Origin: Helicoverpa zea
Lineage: Eukaryota; Arthropoda; Insecta; Lepidoptera; Noctuidae
Assembly (NCBI RefSeq): GCF_022581195.2
Contig: NC_061456.1
Coordinates: forward strand, 12,588,501 to 12,652,500
Length of the DNA stretch: 64,000 bases
Direction of reading: 5' to 3'
In this document: positions 1 to 12,899 of the stretch, piece by piece
Position numbering within the stretch: position 1 is the stretch's first letter
Layout of the letters: each line of letters opens with the position of its first letter
Notes under the pieces: model-generated
The model's database searches: none
What the model was told of the DNA's origin: nothing
Seen by the model: the letters and a program-made list of their open reading frames with translations, nothing else
Translations under genes and position numbers: made by a program

Positions 1-1
1 T

Positions 2-1162
2 TTAAAACATATTTTTAATGCATGGGAAAACTCTCAAAACGCAATAGGAGTCTTTTGCGACCTCTCCAAAGCTTTTGATTGCGTTCAACATGACACACTT
101 TTACGCAAGTTACGTTATTACGGCGTTCAAAACGGAGCTTTGAACGTCATAGAATCATATTTAAATAATAGATTGCAATGCGTAGACATCAACGGTGTCA
201 AATCTTCAGGCCTACCAGTTCAATTAGGCGTGCCGCAGGGTTCTATTTTAGGTCCTTTCTTATTCTTAGTATATATAAATGATTTACCGTTCCATTTGAA
301 AAATATATGTGAAATAGTATTATTTGCAGACGATACATCTCTCATTTTCAAAGTTGATAGGAATAGAGAGCAATTTGATGAAGTGAATAGTGCACTCTCC
401 TTAGTTACGCACTGGTTCACAACAAATAATTTAGTTCTTAATGCTAAAAAAACTAAATGTGTTAAGTTCACCTTGCCTAATGTGAAACACTTAGGACCTA
501 ATATTATCCTAAATAATGAAGTTCTTGAAACTGTGAAGTCAACAGTGTTTCTGGGAATAACAGTTGATGCAAAGCTACAGTGGGGCTCGCATATATCTAG
601 CCTCGCGGGAAGGCTTAGTTCTGCTGCCTACGCCGTCAGAAAAGTAAGACAATTCACTGACGTAGACACAGCTCGACTAGTCTATTTTAGTTACTTTCAT
701 TGCGTTATGTCCTATGGTATTCTACTGTGGGGCAAAGCTGCAGATATCGAAAACATTTTCGTACTACAGAAACGAGCCGTTCGTGCAATATATCAGTTAG
801 GTAGCAAGCATTCCTTAAGGGAGCTTTTCAAAGAAATAGGTATCCTTACTGTGGCATCTCAATTCATCCTTGCTAACATACTATATATTAGGCAGAATAT
901 TCATCTCTACACTAAGAAAAGTGATGTCCACAGTATCAACACTAGGAACAAGCATAAACTGTGCGTACCCATTCACAGGCTTCACAAGGTGCATGGAACA
1001 TTTAAGGGGCTAGGTATACGATTTTATAATAAACTTCCTCAGTCGTTACTAGAATTGCCATTTGATAAATTTAAAGTCCAAGTCAAATCTATTCTGTCGA
1101 AGAAAGCCTACTATACTGTAAATGATTACATAAACGATAAGAGTAGTTGGTCCTCATGTTAA
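2..1162 (+). pseudogene. LINE reverse transcriptase, 3' part of ORF2 (jockey/CR1-like)
   Basis: One frame is open from the window edge to the stop at 1160-1162, so the coding region is cut by the window and the first ATG at 140 is not a real start. The protein shows the reverse transcriptase core in order: FCDLSKAFDCVQHD near position 90-150 (first catalytic Asp), GVPQGSILGPFLF near 230-260, and FADDTS near 325-345 (catalytic Asp pair). These are followed by a thumb/C-terminal region of about 250 residues rich in conserved Trp and Arg. This order is typical of jockey- and CR1-type non-LTR retrotransposons, whose enzyme copies element RNA into a nicked chromosomal target. No frameshift is visible in the part present, so the copy may be young. 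The endonuclease and ORF1 regions would lie before the window. The clade name is from motif memory, not a tree. Confidence 0.9.
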
Positions 1163-2082
1163 ACACCGGACAGCTTCAAGAGTTATCATTGATAGTTGAT
1201 GTGATTTACTTTTATTTTATACGTGACATTTTCCATTTTGTATGTATACAGACAGATTTTCACCATCGTACTGTTTTCACGATGAGTTGTTTCGCAATTT
1301 TGTAAATGGTTTACTAGCGACTGTAAAACTATTAGTATTAACTGTTTTCTTGTTATGTGGTTGCAAGTCGTCATGCTCCCTTAGACGGTATTGCTTGCGG
1401 TAGCGTCGGTGGTCGGGTTGCCTCCCTCCCTCAAAAATGTGCGAGGGGGGCGATGGCTGATCCTCGCGTTATGCTCGTGAACGGGTGCTGCTTGTGGTAC
1501 CAGGTCGTCTTGCTGACTACATATTTTCTTGACTCGTAATATAATGTGTATGACTTTTGATTTGAACAGTAGTCCTAGTTCACCGTTTTCACTGTTTATG
1601 TTGTAAATTTGTTTTTTTTTTTTATATATTATATATATAAAAACACGTCGTGTTTCGCATGTCGCTGAGTACGCCCTAAAACTATACCTATTTTCACTGA
1701 ATGGAGGCATTATGTTCTCTCTTTTTTTTTTCCGACATTTTTTTTTTTTTTGTGTAGCTGCTTGAGTAATAGGTATGGGAAAGGTGTGTACTAGCTAACA
1801 TGATTACATGTTTACTTGTTTTTTTTTTTTATACAAATTTATGTGTATAATTTTGAGTGATATTTTTATTTATTTTTTTGTATACGGTTCTTCAAACCAT
1901 ACAGACAGAATTGTGTTGCTGGGGAGTTTGTTCCACCACTTCTTCTTCCCAGCATAAACACATAGGAAGTGGTGAAGGGCGGGCGTTTTGGGGGCTGTCT
2001 TTTGTAGATTTGACGTTCAAAAAGTGCTGATTTTCAGCCTACTTTGAATAAATGACTTTTGATTTTGATTTTGATTTTTGAT
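1163..2082 (+). mobile_element. Probable 3' UTR and tail of the LINE above
   Basis: Non-coding sequence follows the LINE stop and finishes in a short simple-repeat tail, TTTTGA repeated several times (about 2050-2082), preceded by GAATAAATGA. Simple-repeat 3' tails are normal for this LINE type. Several T-runs lie inside (1612-1625, 1720-1752, 1819-1830). That all of this stretch belongs to one element is inferred from the absence of a visible boundary. Confidence 0.65.
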
Positions 2083-2928
2083 AGTGTACATAACTAGCTT
2101 AGGTGTGGCATGCATTAACATAGTCAGTGAACCAATTAGAACACGTTGTTTATTGACCAGACCCCTTAACAGATTACATAAATAATAATGCAACTATATA
2201 AATGATGTATATATACATTTTAACTTTGACCCCTATAAGAAATACCTTTGCTATCATTTTAACATTAATATCTCTTTATCCTAGGTGTTTCCATTTACTT
2301 AAGAGCAGGGTATTGTCCTCTTTCTTAATGAAAACAAGCTGAGAACCTTTACTATTGAAGTTTATAGTTTATAGATAGTACTTCAGCTCTCATCGGATTT
2401 CATTTTCCTTGAAACATAGCGTTGGTTTCTTCTTTTAAAACCTGAGTTTAGTTTTTTAAGATGCTCCTTGATTAAAAAGTCCTTCAACGCATTAGTACGA
2501 TTTTGTTGAAGAAATCTAGATTGATTATTTATTCTAATTAAAAAGCATTTTCTTTGGCAGCTGTTGAACAGGAATACCAAGCCAGAAAAACCTACTACCT
2601 ACATAACTACTATAAATATACACAGATTTAGGAATAACAAATTTCTAAACAAACTAATAAATTGTAACCCAAATTACCAAAATTAACCCTCAAAACCACA
2701 CTCATAAATTCAGAATAATTATATCGATAATTATCTATACTTAGTTACCGCCCAAATTATCGGTGCGCCCATACAAGTAAGCTCCGTGGGAGGGCGCCAG
2801 TGGAAAGTAATTATAAATTATTATTATTATAACTTAAACATATTTGATGCGATGAAAACAGATGGTGACGTGCAGTGGTGACTGATAAAGGTGAACTGTC
2901 AGAGATGGGGTTTTATTAAATTTAATAA

Positions 2929-3168
2929 CCCCTACTATATAATATTATAAATGCGAAAGTAACTCTGCCTGTCTGTCTGTTACGCTTTCACGTCTAAACC
3001 TCTGAACTGATTTTAAAACAATTTGGTACAGAGATAGAGTTGACCTTGAGAAAGAACTTCGAGTTGACCTTGACATAGGATTAGTTTTTATCCCGGACTT
3101 TTGAAGAATTCTGTTGGAAACGTGATTTAACCGAACTCTGCGCGGGCGAAGCCGCGGGCAGAAGCTAG
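2929..3168 (+). mobile_element. Short non-autonomous Helitron-like element (Lep1-like), copy 1
   Basis: About 240 bp, non-coding. It ends in CTAG at 3165-3168, and just before that end is the small hairpin CGCGGGCGAAGCCGCG (around 3141-3158). A 3' CTRR end with a subterminal hairpin is the Helitron signature. The 5' part (TACTATATAATATTATAAATGCG, read as CCTACTATATAATATT then AAATGCGAAAG) matches three other copies in this window on the opposite strand. The usual TC at the 5' end is degraded to CC here. Moved in trans by a rolling-circle Rep/helicase not present in the window. Confidence 0.75.
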
Positions 3169-4012
3169 TCGTTAATAATTGTTTGTTTTGTAATTGTCGT
3201 GGCGTTTTAGGGTTAGGTTATGTGATTACGGATGATAAGATGTTTGTTGCTTGTTACTTAAAAATGTATTGCAGACCGAAAATAAGTCTACGGCAGAAAA
3301 ATTTTTTTATAACACTATGTTTTGGTTGTCAATGCTGTTGTGAGTTTTACCATCATATTCAAATTTCATTTGAATTAACAGCTATCAGAAAAGCGAAGTA
3401 ATTGAATGTAAAATTATTTAACATAACGAATTTATTGGAAATTAATTTATTGTCACGGTTGTGGTAATTATTGAAATGTAGTGAAATAAATTGAATTAAT
3501 TCAAAGCAAATGGAGCTTGATAATTATATTTAATTTGCAATCAGTTTAATATTCGGGAGAGCACACAAGATTTGAAACGTGAAAAGCATCAGATAAATCA
3601 CCAAGGTCTTGAATTTATGAGGTATTCAAGATTTATAACTTAGACAAAATTAAGTCATTCCAATTCTATTGCTTATACAAATTCTCAATTACAACTTTAA
3701 TTTGAAAACAGATAAGATCTAGAATTCAACACAATTCCAAACTATGGACCATAAAATTGAACTCCGAAAAACTATATCAGAAAAGATTTTTCATCAAAAG
3801 GGTCCATTAAATGAAGAAATTCCACAGAGTCTGTAAATCGTTGCAGAATTTTCGCAATCAAAATATTTTTCGACGCGACCGCCCTTGGGTGAGGATGCCG
3901 CAAAGACAGGTCATGATTTATTTTAATCGATTGTTTACCGTGTGAAATCTGTTGGCTAAATCGTTTTATGTGATGTAATAAAATTGATAAAAAGAGAGTA
4001 ATGGATGAAAGC

Positions 4013-4304
4013 AATGGAGTAAGGAAGGATGAGCGAGATACCATAATGCAGGTAGGTCAGGTTCCTTCTTCTAGGTCCGATACGTACGGTTGGGTTGACT
4101 AAAACGATCGAGTTACGAGTGGCGTTCGGGTTCCTTGAGACATATGTCAACGATCTTTGATATTACAAAAAATGGGCGGGTCCCAAAAGACTCATAAGAT
4201 CGGAGATAGTAACGTCCCTCGTCTCCCGAACACCCGCATTGTGGCTCGCTACTTTCTTAGATTTTCTGTTATGGCATCTCCGCTAGTCATTTTGTTCTCC
4301 ATGG
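4013..4304 (-). mobile_element. Three-copy MITE-like element with CCATGGAG ends, copy 1
   Basis: Reverse-complement match to copies at 38574-38831 and 50282-51022. The end at 4240-4304 reads, on the minus strand, CATGGAGAACAAAATGACTA, then the conserved GCGGAGATGCCATAAC. The other end at 4013-4060 reads AATGGAGTAAGG, then GATGAGCGAGATACCATAATG. The two ends are imperfect inverted repeats of each other. Non-coding; superfamily not recognised. Confidence 0.6.
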
Positions 4305-6833
4305 ATGCTAGGTGTGCCTGGTTTATGTGCTTTGTTATTGTCACAGTTGACTTCGTTTCTGAGGTCAGCAGTAGTTTTAATGGTCTCATAAATAAGGTAA
4401 TGCAGTTATGAATGGAGTGCAATGGTTTTAATAGGAAGAGAACCAACAGGTTACTTAATGTCAGTAATTATTGGTTGCAGTGTGATTTCAAGTGGCTATA
4501 TCCAGTACCTATTCTGTGCGTTATTCTGACAACATACGTTGTGCGTCTGTATCTATCACGTTCACCAGTTATTGAGTTCGATTAAATTGAAAACAGATCC
4601 TTACATAGGAAACATGTTTTATAGGATCCTCATCAGGATCTTGATATAGCTTACCTTACATGATTATCTTATCTCTTAAGAAACATGGAAGGTTATTGAA
4701 ATGAATTGGTAACTTTGACTACTGTCAAATTTTGCACCAGCAAACATATATTGTGAGATAAAACCCTAAAGTCAAAACAAAATTCGAGGAACGAACACAG
4801 ACTTCTTAAAATCTCTCTCTCTCTAACAAAAAGCAGAATGTTTTTCTTCAAGAACAGTTTCATTAACTAGAGATACAGTTTTCGCCCGACGTGAAGTAAC
4901 AACGCTAGTATGCATAATTTCGTTATTAACTGAACGTTACTATAGCGCGTGATGTGGATTCTGATTGTTCTGAGGTACTTAGAGCTAGTGCGGAATCAAC
5001 CAACTGTGAGCGTACACTTTCTGCTTGGTTATACAAGGATTTGGATATATTTAAAGTTCTTTTTCTCATTCTTAGTTAGTTAAAAATTAGATTAGGTATC
5101 TAATAAAAAGTAAAGCTGATTTTCGCCATGATTTTCTATGTTTTAATAAGAGGACGTTATCATTTCGTATTTTATATTTTTTCGATCATTGAGAAAGCTG
5201 TCACTTTTTAACCCTATTTTGAATCTTTTATTTTAACCAAGTTATAGTCAGTGGTAGAATTCTCTTTGTCTTCATCTAGATTACCAAAAACATAAAAATC
5301 TTTGATCGATCACCCATTCTCAAACAAAAGTGTTAAAAATATTCCATCAGTCAGCACCATCGTAAATGCTAGTCCTCCCAGCACTCACTATGCTTTAACT
5401 TTCTCAACATCCTAATCTAGTACAGTCACCTACAGTCCCGTCTATTTAAGCTCACGGCTTGGCCAGTAGCCAGCTAAACATGAATCATGCTACTGTCAAT
5501 GAAACATAATCTGATCATTTCGTTAAGTGACTTGCTACATTATCCCTACTTGAATTGACGGATTTTGAAATGTAACACAACGTTGCTTATGTCCTTGGTT
5601 GCGGGCTGTTTTTTGTCAACTGTTTTGTGTGTAAGTGTAATGGGTTTGTAATTTTGAAGTGGTTTTGATGCTTCCTTGTTTCGTGTAGTATCTTCTTTGA
5701 TACTTGTTTGTTTATATTTCTTACTTACAGTACAGGTGCCATAATATAACATTGAGTGCATTTTTTGTATCTACATAATGTTGATTGTGACTTTTTTGTT
5801 TTATTGCTGGGTAATTTTTTGGCGTCGTGAGTGTTTTGTTTTATAGCGTGGCCATTAGACACGTTTTAAATTCGCTGATATTTATTTTCCAACTTCCCAG
5901 TACAGGTTAGGTTAGTCATTCACAATCCCCGCAGTCGTAAATTGAGGTCGTCACCCATATATCTATTCGGCTTTGTTTAAAACGTTACGTGGCCTCATCC
6001 AGCGCCGTTAGTTTTCCGTGGAGCGGTTTATACGACGCGTTTTAACTAACACGTGCTATATTTGAAAGGGAGTTAACGAGACTAATACTCACTTAGGAAT
6101 TACCGTGGAAAAGGTACTTGCAGTAAATCTTAAGCTTATTACAGATCTTGGTGAACGAGCTACTTGACATGGTGAAAACGATAATTTAGTCATTAATGTA
6201 ATTCTAAGAAAACCACGTGTGAGTTTATGACTGCATCATTTGCTACGAAAGTCGAGATACATGGAGCAATTTTAAGTCTCCCTAATAAATCTGAAATTCC
6301 TCTCCATATTAAATAAAGCAAAAACTCGAGTAGAAATTCTGTTACAAGTTAAACTTTAGGTAATTTTGAATCACACTTTGTACTGGCTCTATTCCAACAC
6401 ATGAATCACTAAGTTTGATCTCAAACGATTTGTTATAATTAACGAATCCAGGATTAACATTTTTTATTTCAATTTTAACTTTACCCCCTTGCGTTTAAGT
6501 CCATTATTGTAAGTTTTTAGTATGTCTGAAGCTAATGTCTACTTAACTAGTAATTTCACTCCAGTTCTCAGGATTGAATGTCCTCGCTCAGAAGCAGCTT
6601 TCAGATAATTTTAATAAAGTTAATATTAAGATCAGGGTTAAGAGATTTAGAAGAAGCTCTTAGCCAAGTCGTGGTCTAAGAAATAAAACTTTCATACCAA
6701 TTACTAACATGAACCAGAGCCGTAAGTTTGTAAAGTATTGGTTTTTGTCGAAAGTTGGTTATGGATATTTCAACTTTGTTTCTATGATAAATGCCAGCAA
6801 ACCCCTAGCTATTAATTAGATTGTCGAAGTCGG
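4305..6833. other. No gene seen; probable intron or intergenic DNA
   Basis: AT-rich sequence without a credible coding frame or recognised repeat. A slightly GC-richer patch at 5925-6065 has no reading frame or splice pattern that I can support. Confidence 0.5.
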
Positions 6834-6850
6834 TTCGCCTTCGATTACTT

Positions 6851-7230
6851 CATCCATCCTCCGAGCCTTTTCCCAATCATGTTGGGGTCGGCTTCCAGTC
6901 TAACCGGATTCAGCTGAGTACCAGTGCTTTACAAGAAGCGACTGCCTATCTGACCTCCTCAACCCAGTATCCCGGGCAACCCGATACCCCTTGGTTAGAC
7001 TGGTGTCAGACTTACTGGCTTCTGACTACCCGTAACGACTGCCAAGGATGTTCAATGACAGCCGGGACCTACAGTTTAACGTGCCATCCGAAACACAGCC
7101 AATGGTGTCTAAGATATACTTAGAAAGTACATACAAACTTAGAAAAGTTGCATTGGTACTTGCCTGACCTGGGATCGAACCCGCGCCCTCGTACTTGAGG
7201 TTGGTCCTTTACCCACTAGGCCACCACGAC
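6851..7230 (-). mobile_element. Full-length tRNA-derived SINE, family 1, copy a
   Basis: On the minus strand the element starts GTCGTGGTGGCCTAGTGGG (pol III A box TGGCCTAGTGG) and has the B box GGGTTCGATCCC about 45 bp later. It ends with GACCCCAACATGATTGGG and a GGATG tail. It is flanked by a perfect 17-bp direct repeat, TTCGCCTTCGATTACTT, at 6834-6850 and 7231-7247, which is the target-site duplication and fixes both ends. The open frame across this stretch is a shadow of the repeat. Transcribed by RNA polymerase III and mobilised by a partner LINE; the tail suggests an RTE-type partner (inference). Confidence 0.92.
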
Positions 7231-7247
7231 TTCGCCTTCGATTACTT

Positions 7248-9320
7248 ACTTACCACTTAAATTACTTGTTAGGTCTTAGCCCTTAAACACGTGGGAAGAT
7301 TTATGTACTTTATTCATTATTGTAGATATTAAAATAATGCCTAGTCAGTCTTAAACTTATCAAAATTTTAACTCAATGTGGGAGTTGAATGATGATCCAC
7401 AAAATATAAACAAATTAGCCAACAATTTCACAGTTGAGTGTGTTTACCTAATTATAACGCGAATGTTAAACCTCATAATATATGAGGGGTCTTTCAGGAT
7501 AAACGACACATTATAATAATTTTAATTACCCCCAAAATTTTGGAGTTGCAAAGTTTTTTGAATATGTTACGAAAATTAGCAAGTTTTATCTCATCGGTGC
7601 TGTGTAATGAAAAATATTCAGACAGTTTTTATAAGCCTGTTATGTAGTGCGAGTATCAATTTGTTATATAAATTATTGGTTCAACAATACCGACATCACA
7701 GGTCCTTCTTACAAATTCTTCTTTTGCTAAACCAGTACTTGAATGCGGAAATTATCATCAACCTTACAAACAACGTATCCGTAAACCATGTCTCAAAAAG
7801 CCCCTTCTACCCCAACAAATTCTTTATCGCCCTCCTCCAGTATGTGGGTACGTTTATATGGGTCTTTATCATCAACAGACAATGTCAGGCGATTAGCGTG
7901 AAATCATAAAATTTTCAGTAAACGGCACCGGTACTAATTCCTCTTCAACCGTCGTCAAACGCATCGTTTATTGGTGTGGTATAAAATATTATACGTTTGC
8001 TGTTAAGTATTGCTAATGTTGATGTCTTACTTTGGTATGTTGTACATAATTGTTATATTTGTATTCCTACTTTCGAATACCACGAATCGTCGCTTCTGAA
8101 TTCTTTTAGTGACTAAGTAATTTACCATCGTTCAAGAAATTTTAAAGAGCTATTCCTAACCCTCTGGAATCTGGCGGTAGCAATACTTGAACAAGCTTCC
8201 ATATAAAAAACTCTAATTTTGCAAAAATATAGTTGATTTGCTTCAACAATAAATAAATTATAATTTTTTGTCATTTCAAAAATTAAATCATCCTAAGTAT
8301 GTTTGTTTGTATTTTCAATTCGCATAGCGACAGAAAGAAATAGCACAGGTAAAAATCTTCAGTCTAAACCAAATAGAGTAAAATAAAAACAAAATTATAG
8401 TGCAGTTAGTACTCAATGTAAGCAATATTGAAGTGCAACTCATAAAATATCAGTTAAAGGTAGATTACGAGCGTTTGAAAGGAGAGGTTCTTCAATAAAT
8501 GGTCTAGAACGAGAATCTCACTGAAGCGCTTACTATTTAATTTAATTTCAGTGGAAATTTCAACTGAATGGTTCTCAACAGGGTGTTTAGAATCTGTAGA
8601 GATGTAGTAACTCAATTAAGTATGGATAAATAAGTACTATTTTGTAAAAGCAAGGAACGTTCAAAGCAAAATATAAGATTTATTCGTAACAATAAAGACC
8701 TACACAAGGCACTATTTTGGTAGACCGAGTCTGTTGGGGCTGCGGGAATATTCGAAAGAGTCTTATACTAGGTGAAATAAATAGATGATTGTCAAGTTAT
8801 AAAAATAACCTTGAATATAATATTATAAACTTAATTATAACATAATAATTTTGCCTTAATTGTTATTACATTATTGCCTACCTATTGATATATTTAACTT
8901 AGTACGTCAGAGAGCAGCAATTTTACTAAATGGTCGTACATTATCATAGACTTAAATATACACTCAACACGTCTAAGAGGCTTCTTAAACTCGACAGACC
9001 CGTTATCCTGTATATAATCTCCAAGTATATAATCACCTAACGCATCGATAAACGAAAGAGTTTAAAAGCAAAACACGGTTATTAACTCAAAGTCAAGGTA
9101 AAAACGAAACTTATAATTGGTCGTTGAGACAAATTTGAAAAGTTTGACTTGAGCGAACGTATCTGTTCACTTTAGTTAAGGAGATGATAGAAACACTTGG
9201 ATTGAGGTTTTGGTGTAAAATTATTATGGTTGCAGACCCTTAATTACTCCGAAACTGAAAAAATCCTTGAGGTCCAAACATAAAATGAGGTTTCTTTTGC
9301 ACTATTACATTACTAATAAT
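7248..9320. other. No gene seen; intronic or intergenic DNA
   Basis: Very AT-rich. Short frames, such as one around 7607-7909, lack any recognisable domain. No splice-bounded coding segment or repeat family was recognised. Confidence 0.5.
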
Positions 9321-9365
9321 TAGTACACACCATACAGTATACACCATCACACAGACATATACAAC

Positions 9366-9400
9366 CACACACACGCACACACACACACACACACACACAC
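9366..9400. repeat. (AC)n microsatellite
   Basis: An almost pure AC dinucleotide run, interrupted once by CG near 9374, inside a longer CA-biased stretch (9320-9440). Confidence 0.95.
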
Positions 9401-9474
9401 CCTGTCACACATATACACACAATCTCACAGACACATATAAAGTGTTTCACATGTTGACAGTTGTTATAATGTTG

Positions 9475-9630
9475 TTAAATGGGGGGCCTGGAGATCTATA
9501 GTACAGGCTTCGGCTTAGTTTAGACTCCAGATCTCCCACAAATTACTAATTTTCCGTCAATTTGTCTTGTCAACTCTATAACTTGTTGTAATTTGTGGAG
9601 ATGAAAAATAAACTGATTTGATTTGATTAT
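9475..9630 (+). mobile_element. 3' end of a LINE (5'-truncated)
   Basis: A GC-richer segment (9480-9540) leads to AAAAATAAACTGATTTGATT and a short TTTGA-type tail. This layout, a poly(A)-signal-like motif followed by simple-repeat units, resembles the 3' end of lepidopteran jockey/CR1 LINEs. No coding sequence remains. The 5' limit is not defined. Confidence 0.5.
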
Positions 9631-9689
9631 TATTACCAACCTAATTAGAAAGGTGTTAGGTGTCTTATAGGGATCGTAAAATGACTTTT

Positions 9690-10394
9690 TTCTTCCGAAT
9701 TTCTTTGTATCCTAAAGCTCCCAAACTCCTGAACCGATTTGTAAAATGATTTCACTGTATTCTATTAATAAATAAATTACAAAGCATTCTTACCAAGATT
9801 ATGATTGTTTTTTTTTATTCAATAAACAAATGACCACATATTTCCATAAACAAACACCTAAAAATAATCTCATAATATATATCTATATAAAAAAGTCGTG
9901 GTGGCCTAGTGGGTAAAGGACCAACCTCTCAAGTATGAGGGCGCGGGTTCGATCCCAGGTCAGGCAAGTACCAATGCAACTTATCTAAGTTTGTGAGTAC
10001 TTTCTAAGTATATCTTAGACACCACTGACTGTGTTTCGGATGGCACGTTAAACTGTAGGTCCCGGCTGTCATTGAACATCCTTGGCAGTCGTTACGGGTA
10101 GTCAGAAGCCAGTAAGTCTGACACCAGTCTAACCAAGGGGTATCGGGTTGCCTGGGTAACTGGGTTGAGGAGGTCAGATAGGCAGTCGCTTCTTGTAAAG
10201 CACTGGTACCTACTCAGCTGAATCCGGTTAGACTGGAAGCCGACCCCAACATGATTGGGAAAAAGGCTCGGAGGATGAATATATATCTCAATTTTCACTG
10301 TTGGGAAGCAATAATATCTCCAAGTGACACAAGGCTACATTTTATTCGGGTACGATTCCCCCGGGAGGCGGGTGAAACCGCCAGAAACAGCTAG
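9690..10394 (+). mobile_element. Possible Helitron-like element interrupted by a SINE
   Basis: Sequence after the inner SINE (10289-10394) contains GATTCCCCCGGGAGGCGGG, then GTGAAACCGCCAGAAACAGC, and ends CTAG at 10391-10394, as do the short Helitron-like repeats. Sequence before the SINE (9690-9870) has the style of the body of such elements (CTCCTGAACCGATTTG). Joining the two halves as one element is inference. Confidence 0.4.
9895..10277 (+). mobile_element. Full-length tRNA-derived SINE, family 1, copy b
   Basis: Starts GTCGTGGTGGCCTAGTGGG, has B box GGGTTCGATCCC near 9946-9957, and ends GGCTCGGAGGATG. A candidate target duplication AATATATATCT lies at 9874-9884 and 10278-10288. The left repeat is separated from the SINE head by about 10 bp of AT, so the exact 5' end is uncertain. 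Collinear throughout with the copies at 6851-7230 and 60265-60643. Confidence 0.88.
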
Positions 10395-11152
10395 TATATC
10401 CTAAATAGCTACCTGAAAACGCAAAACTATTCTCCAACCCAAATTTCCAATTGTGTACAAGAACAGGCAACAAAGTACAATTTCTCAGCCGCCAACTTGC
10501 CCCAGTTTCCTAGTTAATAGCTACAATTTAGTTTTCAACAATTCTTTTAACAAACTTAGTTTTTTGCACCTCACAATCTAGAGAGCTTTCGTTATTAAAA
10601 TAATAATAGAAAAAAATATTGCTCATGTAAGTCGGAGTGTAAGTAGTGAAGGCTTAGTATTTTGTAGGTGTATTATAAAATCCTGTTTTAATGCTAAGTC
10701 TCTGAATACGTATAACATAATTTGCAATTATTACCAGTTACCTTTTTACACAAAAGATCTCACTTTTTGCATCTCAAAAATCTTGTTCGAAGCTTACAAT
10801 CATAATCTTCACGAGACGAGATTTCATATTTTCTTGGAAATTGATATTACATGCAATTTTCATGAAATTACTCAATACCTAAGCCATCAATATTTCAAAG
10901 CACAGGAGTCCTAAAAAGACCAGTACAATAGACGTCGGTTGCCTAGCAACGCTAATCCGGTTGACCGCGCGACCCCCTGTAACGAGAGGAGGCCAGTTAA
11001 CTGATTACCTCTGCTCACTCCAACTTGAGTTACGTTGTTAGAACTTGTTATATTGTACCTACCTAGTTAGCTACTTTAATCTATATAGGTGAGAATTCTG
11101 TTTTCATATACCTAGTTTGTTTTAAATTTTGTATTTTCAGATTCATTCTGAA
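10395..11152. other. No gene seen
   Basis: AT-rich; no recognised repeat or coding segment. A GC-richer patch around 10930-11000 has no supportable frame. Confidence 0.45.
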
Positions 11153-11879
11153 AAAAAACTTTTTACAAAAAAATAAAACCGACTCCCAAAAACACTGAAA
11201 AGCAAAAAAAAACTATTCTTAGGTGCATCGGCCTAGAAGTCGGTGTCTAATGGATGTAACTAAGTTTATAACGCCACCGACTTCTAGGCCGATGCACCTA
11301 AGAATAGTTTTTTTTTGCTTTTCAGTGTTTTTGGGAGTCGGTTTTATTTTTTTGTAAAAAGTTTTTTATTTTTAGCTTTTCAGTGACAAGCATAGTTGTC
11401 ACTATCCGCATGTCATATCCGCAGTGGAAAGTTCTCATCAATACGAACAATATAAGCCCAAGCACGAGGTAGTTTACATATTCAATTGTCGAGTTCCCTC
11501 GACCTTCGCTGGTCTCCATCATCAGGTCAGCTTCAAACCTTCACTGTTGCAAAGGTCTCGTCAATACGAACAAAATAAGCCCAAACACGAGGTAGTTTTT
11601 TACACATTCATTGTTCAAGTTCCCTCGACCTTCTCTGGTCTTCATCATCAGGTCAGCTCCAAGCCTTCACCATTGCATAGTGTTATCAGACATGCGCCTT
11701 AGTGTCAAGTTTTTACCCTACGTATGCCTACGATTTTCGAAAGTTGCCCTCGATTTCTCAGGGTTTCCATCATCAGATCCTGACCTGGTGACTATGGGAC
11801 CACCTGGGAGGTAAACCCTATCAAACAAAAAAAAAAATTTGCAAATCGGTCGAAGCGTCTCTGAGTAATCGGTGAACAT

Positions 11880-11919
<40 letters not shown>

Positions 11920-11966
11920 TCCCGACGAATTGAGAACCTCCTCCTTTTTGGGAAGTCGGTTAAAAA
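11153..11966 (-). mobile_element. Composite element family A, copy 1 (fold-back head plus tandem body)
   Basis: On the minus strand it begins TTTTTAACCGACTTCCC (11966 inwards), followed by GAGGAGGTTCTCAATTCG and a long homopolymer (A-run 11882-11917 on the plus strand). The body contains diverged units of about 125 bp, each with a block like CCATCATCAGGTCAG and CCCTCGACCTT (11450-11800). The other end is a near-perfect inverted repeat: arms 11153-11245 and 11275-11367 (93 bp each) around a 29-bp loop. Outer ends carry AACCGACT, so the whole unit has terminal inverted repeats. Two more copies lie at 25265-26044 and 54596-55389. No protein is encoded; open frames through it are shadows. Class not recognised. 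Confidence 0.8.
11882..11917. repeat. Poly(A) run, about 36 bp
   Basis: Uninterrupted A-run inside composite element copy 1; the equivalent place in copies 2 and 3 is a T-run (about 25315-25336 and 54640-54660). Its length is liable to sequencing error. Confidence 0.9.
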
Positions 11967-12559
11967 TAATGTATCACTAACCAATAGGGAAGTACCTACC
12001 TATATAACAGTCGAGTGCGAAAGCTCAACGTGCTCCGAAAAGTATGAAAATGTAAAATCACCATTTTTTTGCAAGATCTTCAAGATCAGCATCTTTTTCC
12101 AAGTTGCCTTGTAAATGTTTAAAATAATTTATATACAATAATATGCAAAATTGTTTAAATACATTTAGTATGAACCTGTCAATTGAATCGAATTTCTATG
12201 TTCTGAATGAATTGTTTATTGACAGGTAATTTTATTTAGATAGAAACTAAATTGTTTTAACAAATCTGTACGCAAATTGTACTAGGTATTGAAATTAGTT
12301 TTAAAATCATGACGAGAATACAAATTGTAAATGTAAATTGTATTATTTTAATGGAATAAAGCAAATAGAGAATTGGAAAAGAAAATTGAAATAATAACTT
12401 TGTTAATAAACCTTCTGTTATTGTATTATCGTTATAACTGTGTGGACTGTATATAATATACTACATATTTATATAAAAAATGGTTAATTATTTTTAAACA
12501 TACAACTTAAAGCTGACATTTGAACAAACTTTACTGCGATAACATTTATAAGTTACCTA

Positions 12560-12773
12560 CTAGCTTCCGCCCGCGGCTTCGCCCGCGTAGAGTTCGGTTA
12601 TATCGCGTTTCCAAGAGAATTCTTCAAAAATCCGGGATAAAAAATATCTTATGTTCTTTCTCACGGTTAACTCTATCTCAGTACCAAATTTTATTTAAAT
12701 CAGTTCAGTGGTTTAGACGTGAAAGCGTAACAGACAGACAGAGTTACTTTCGCATTTATAATATTAGTAGGGA
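12560..12773 (-). mobile_element. Short non-autonomous Helitron-like element, copy 2
   Basis: Minus-strand copy. The plus strand reads CTAGCTTCCGCCCGCGGC at 12560 and ends ATTAGTAGGGA at 12773, so the element runs 5'-TCCCTACTAAT...CTAG-3', with the CGCGGGCGAAGCCGCG hairpin just inside the 3' end. Contains GACGTGAAAGCGTAACAG and GACAGAGTTACTTTCGC, shared with copies 3 and 4. Confidence 0.88.
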
Positions 12774-12899
12774 AGTAGGGATGATATTTTCATAAGGATC
12801 GACTACTACTAAATACCAAATACAATAACAACAACAATTACAAAAGACCTAATAACAATTAATTCAGTCTTACACAAAATCATTGTTGTTGAACATTTT

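Noticed and set aside
3205..3222. TTAGG-like telomere motif (also near 5905)
   Set aside because: Only two units at each place; chance occurrence in T-rich DNA.
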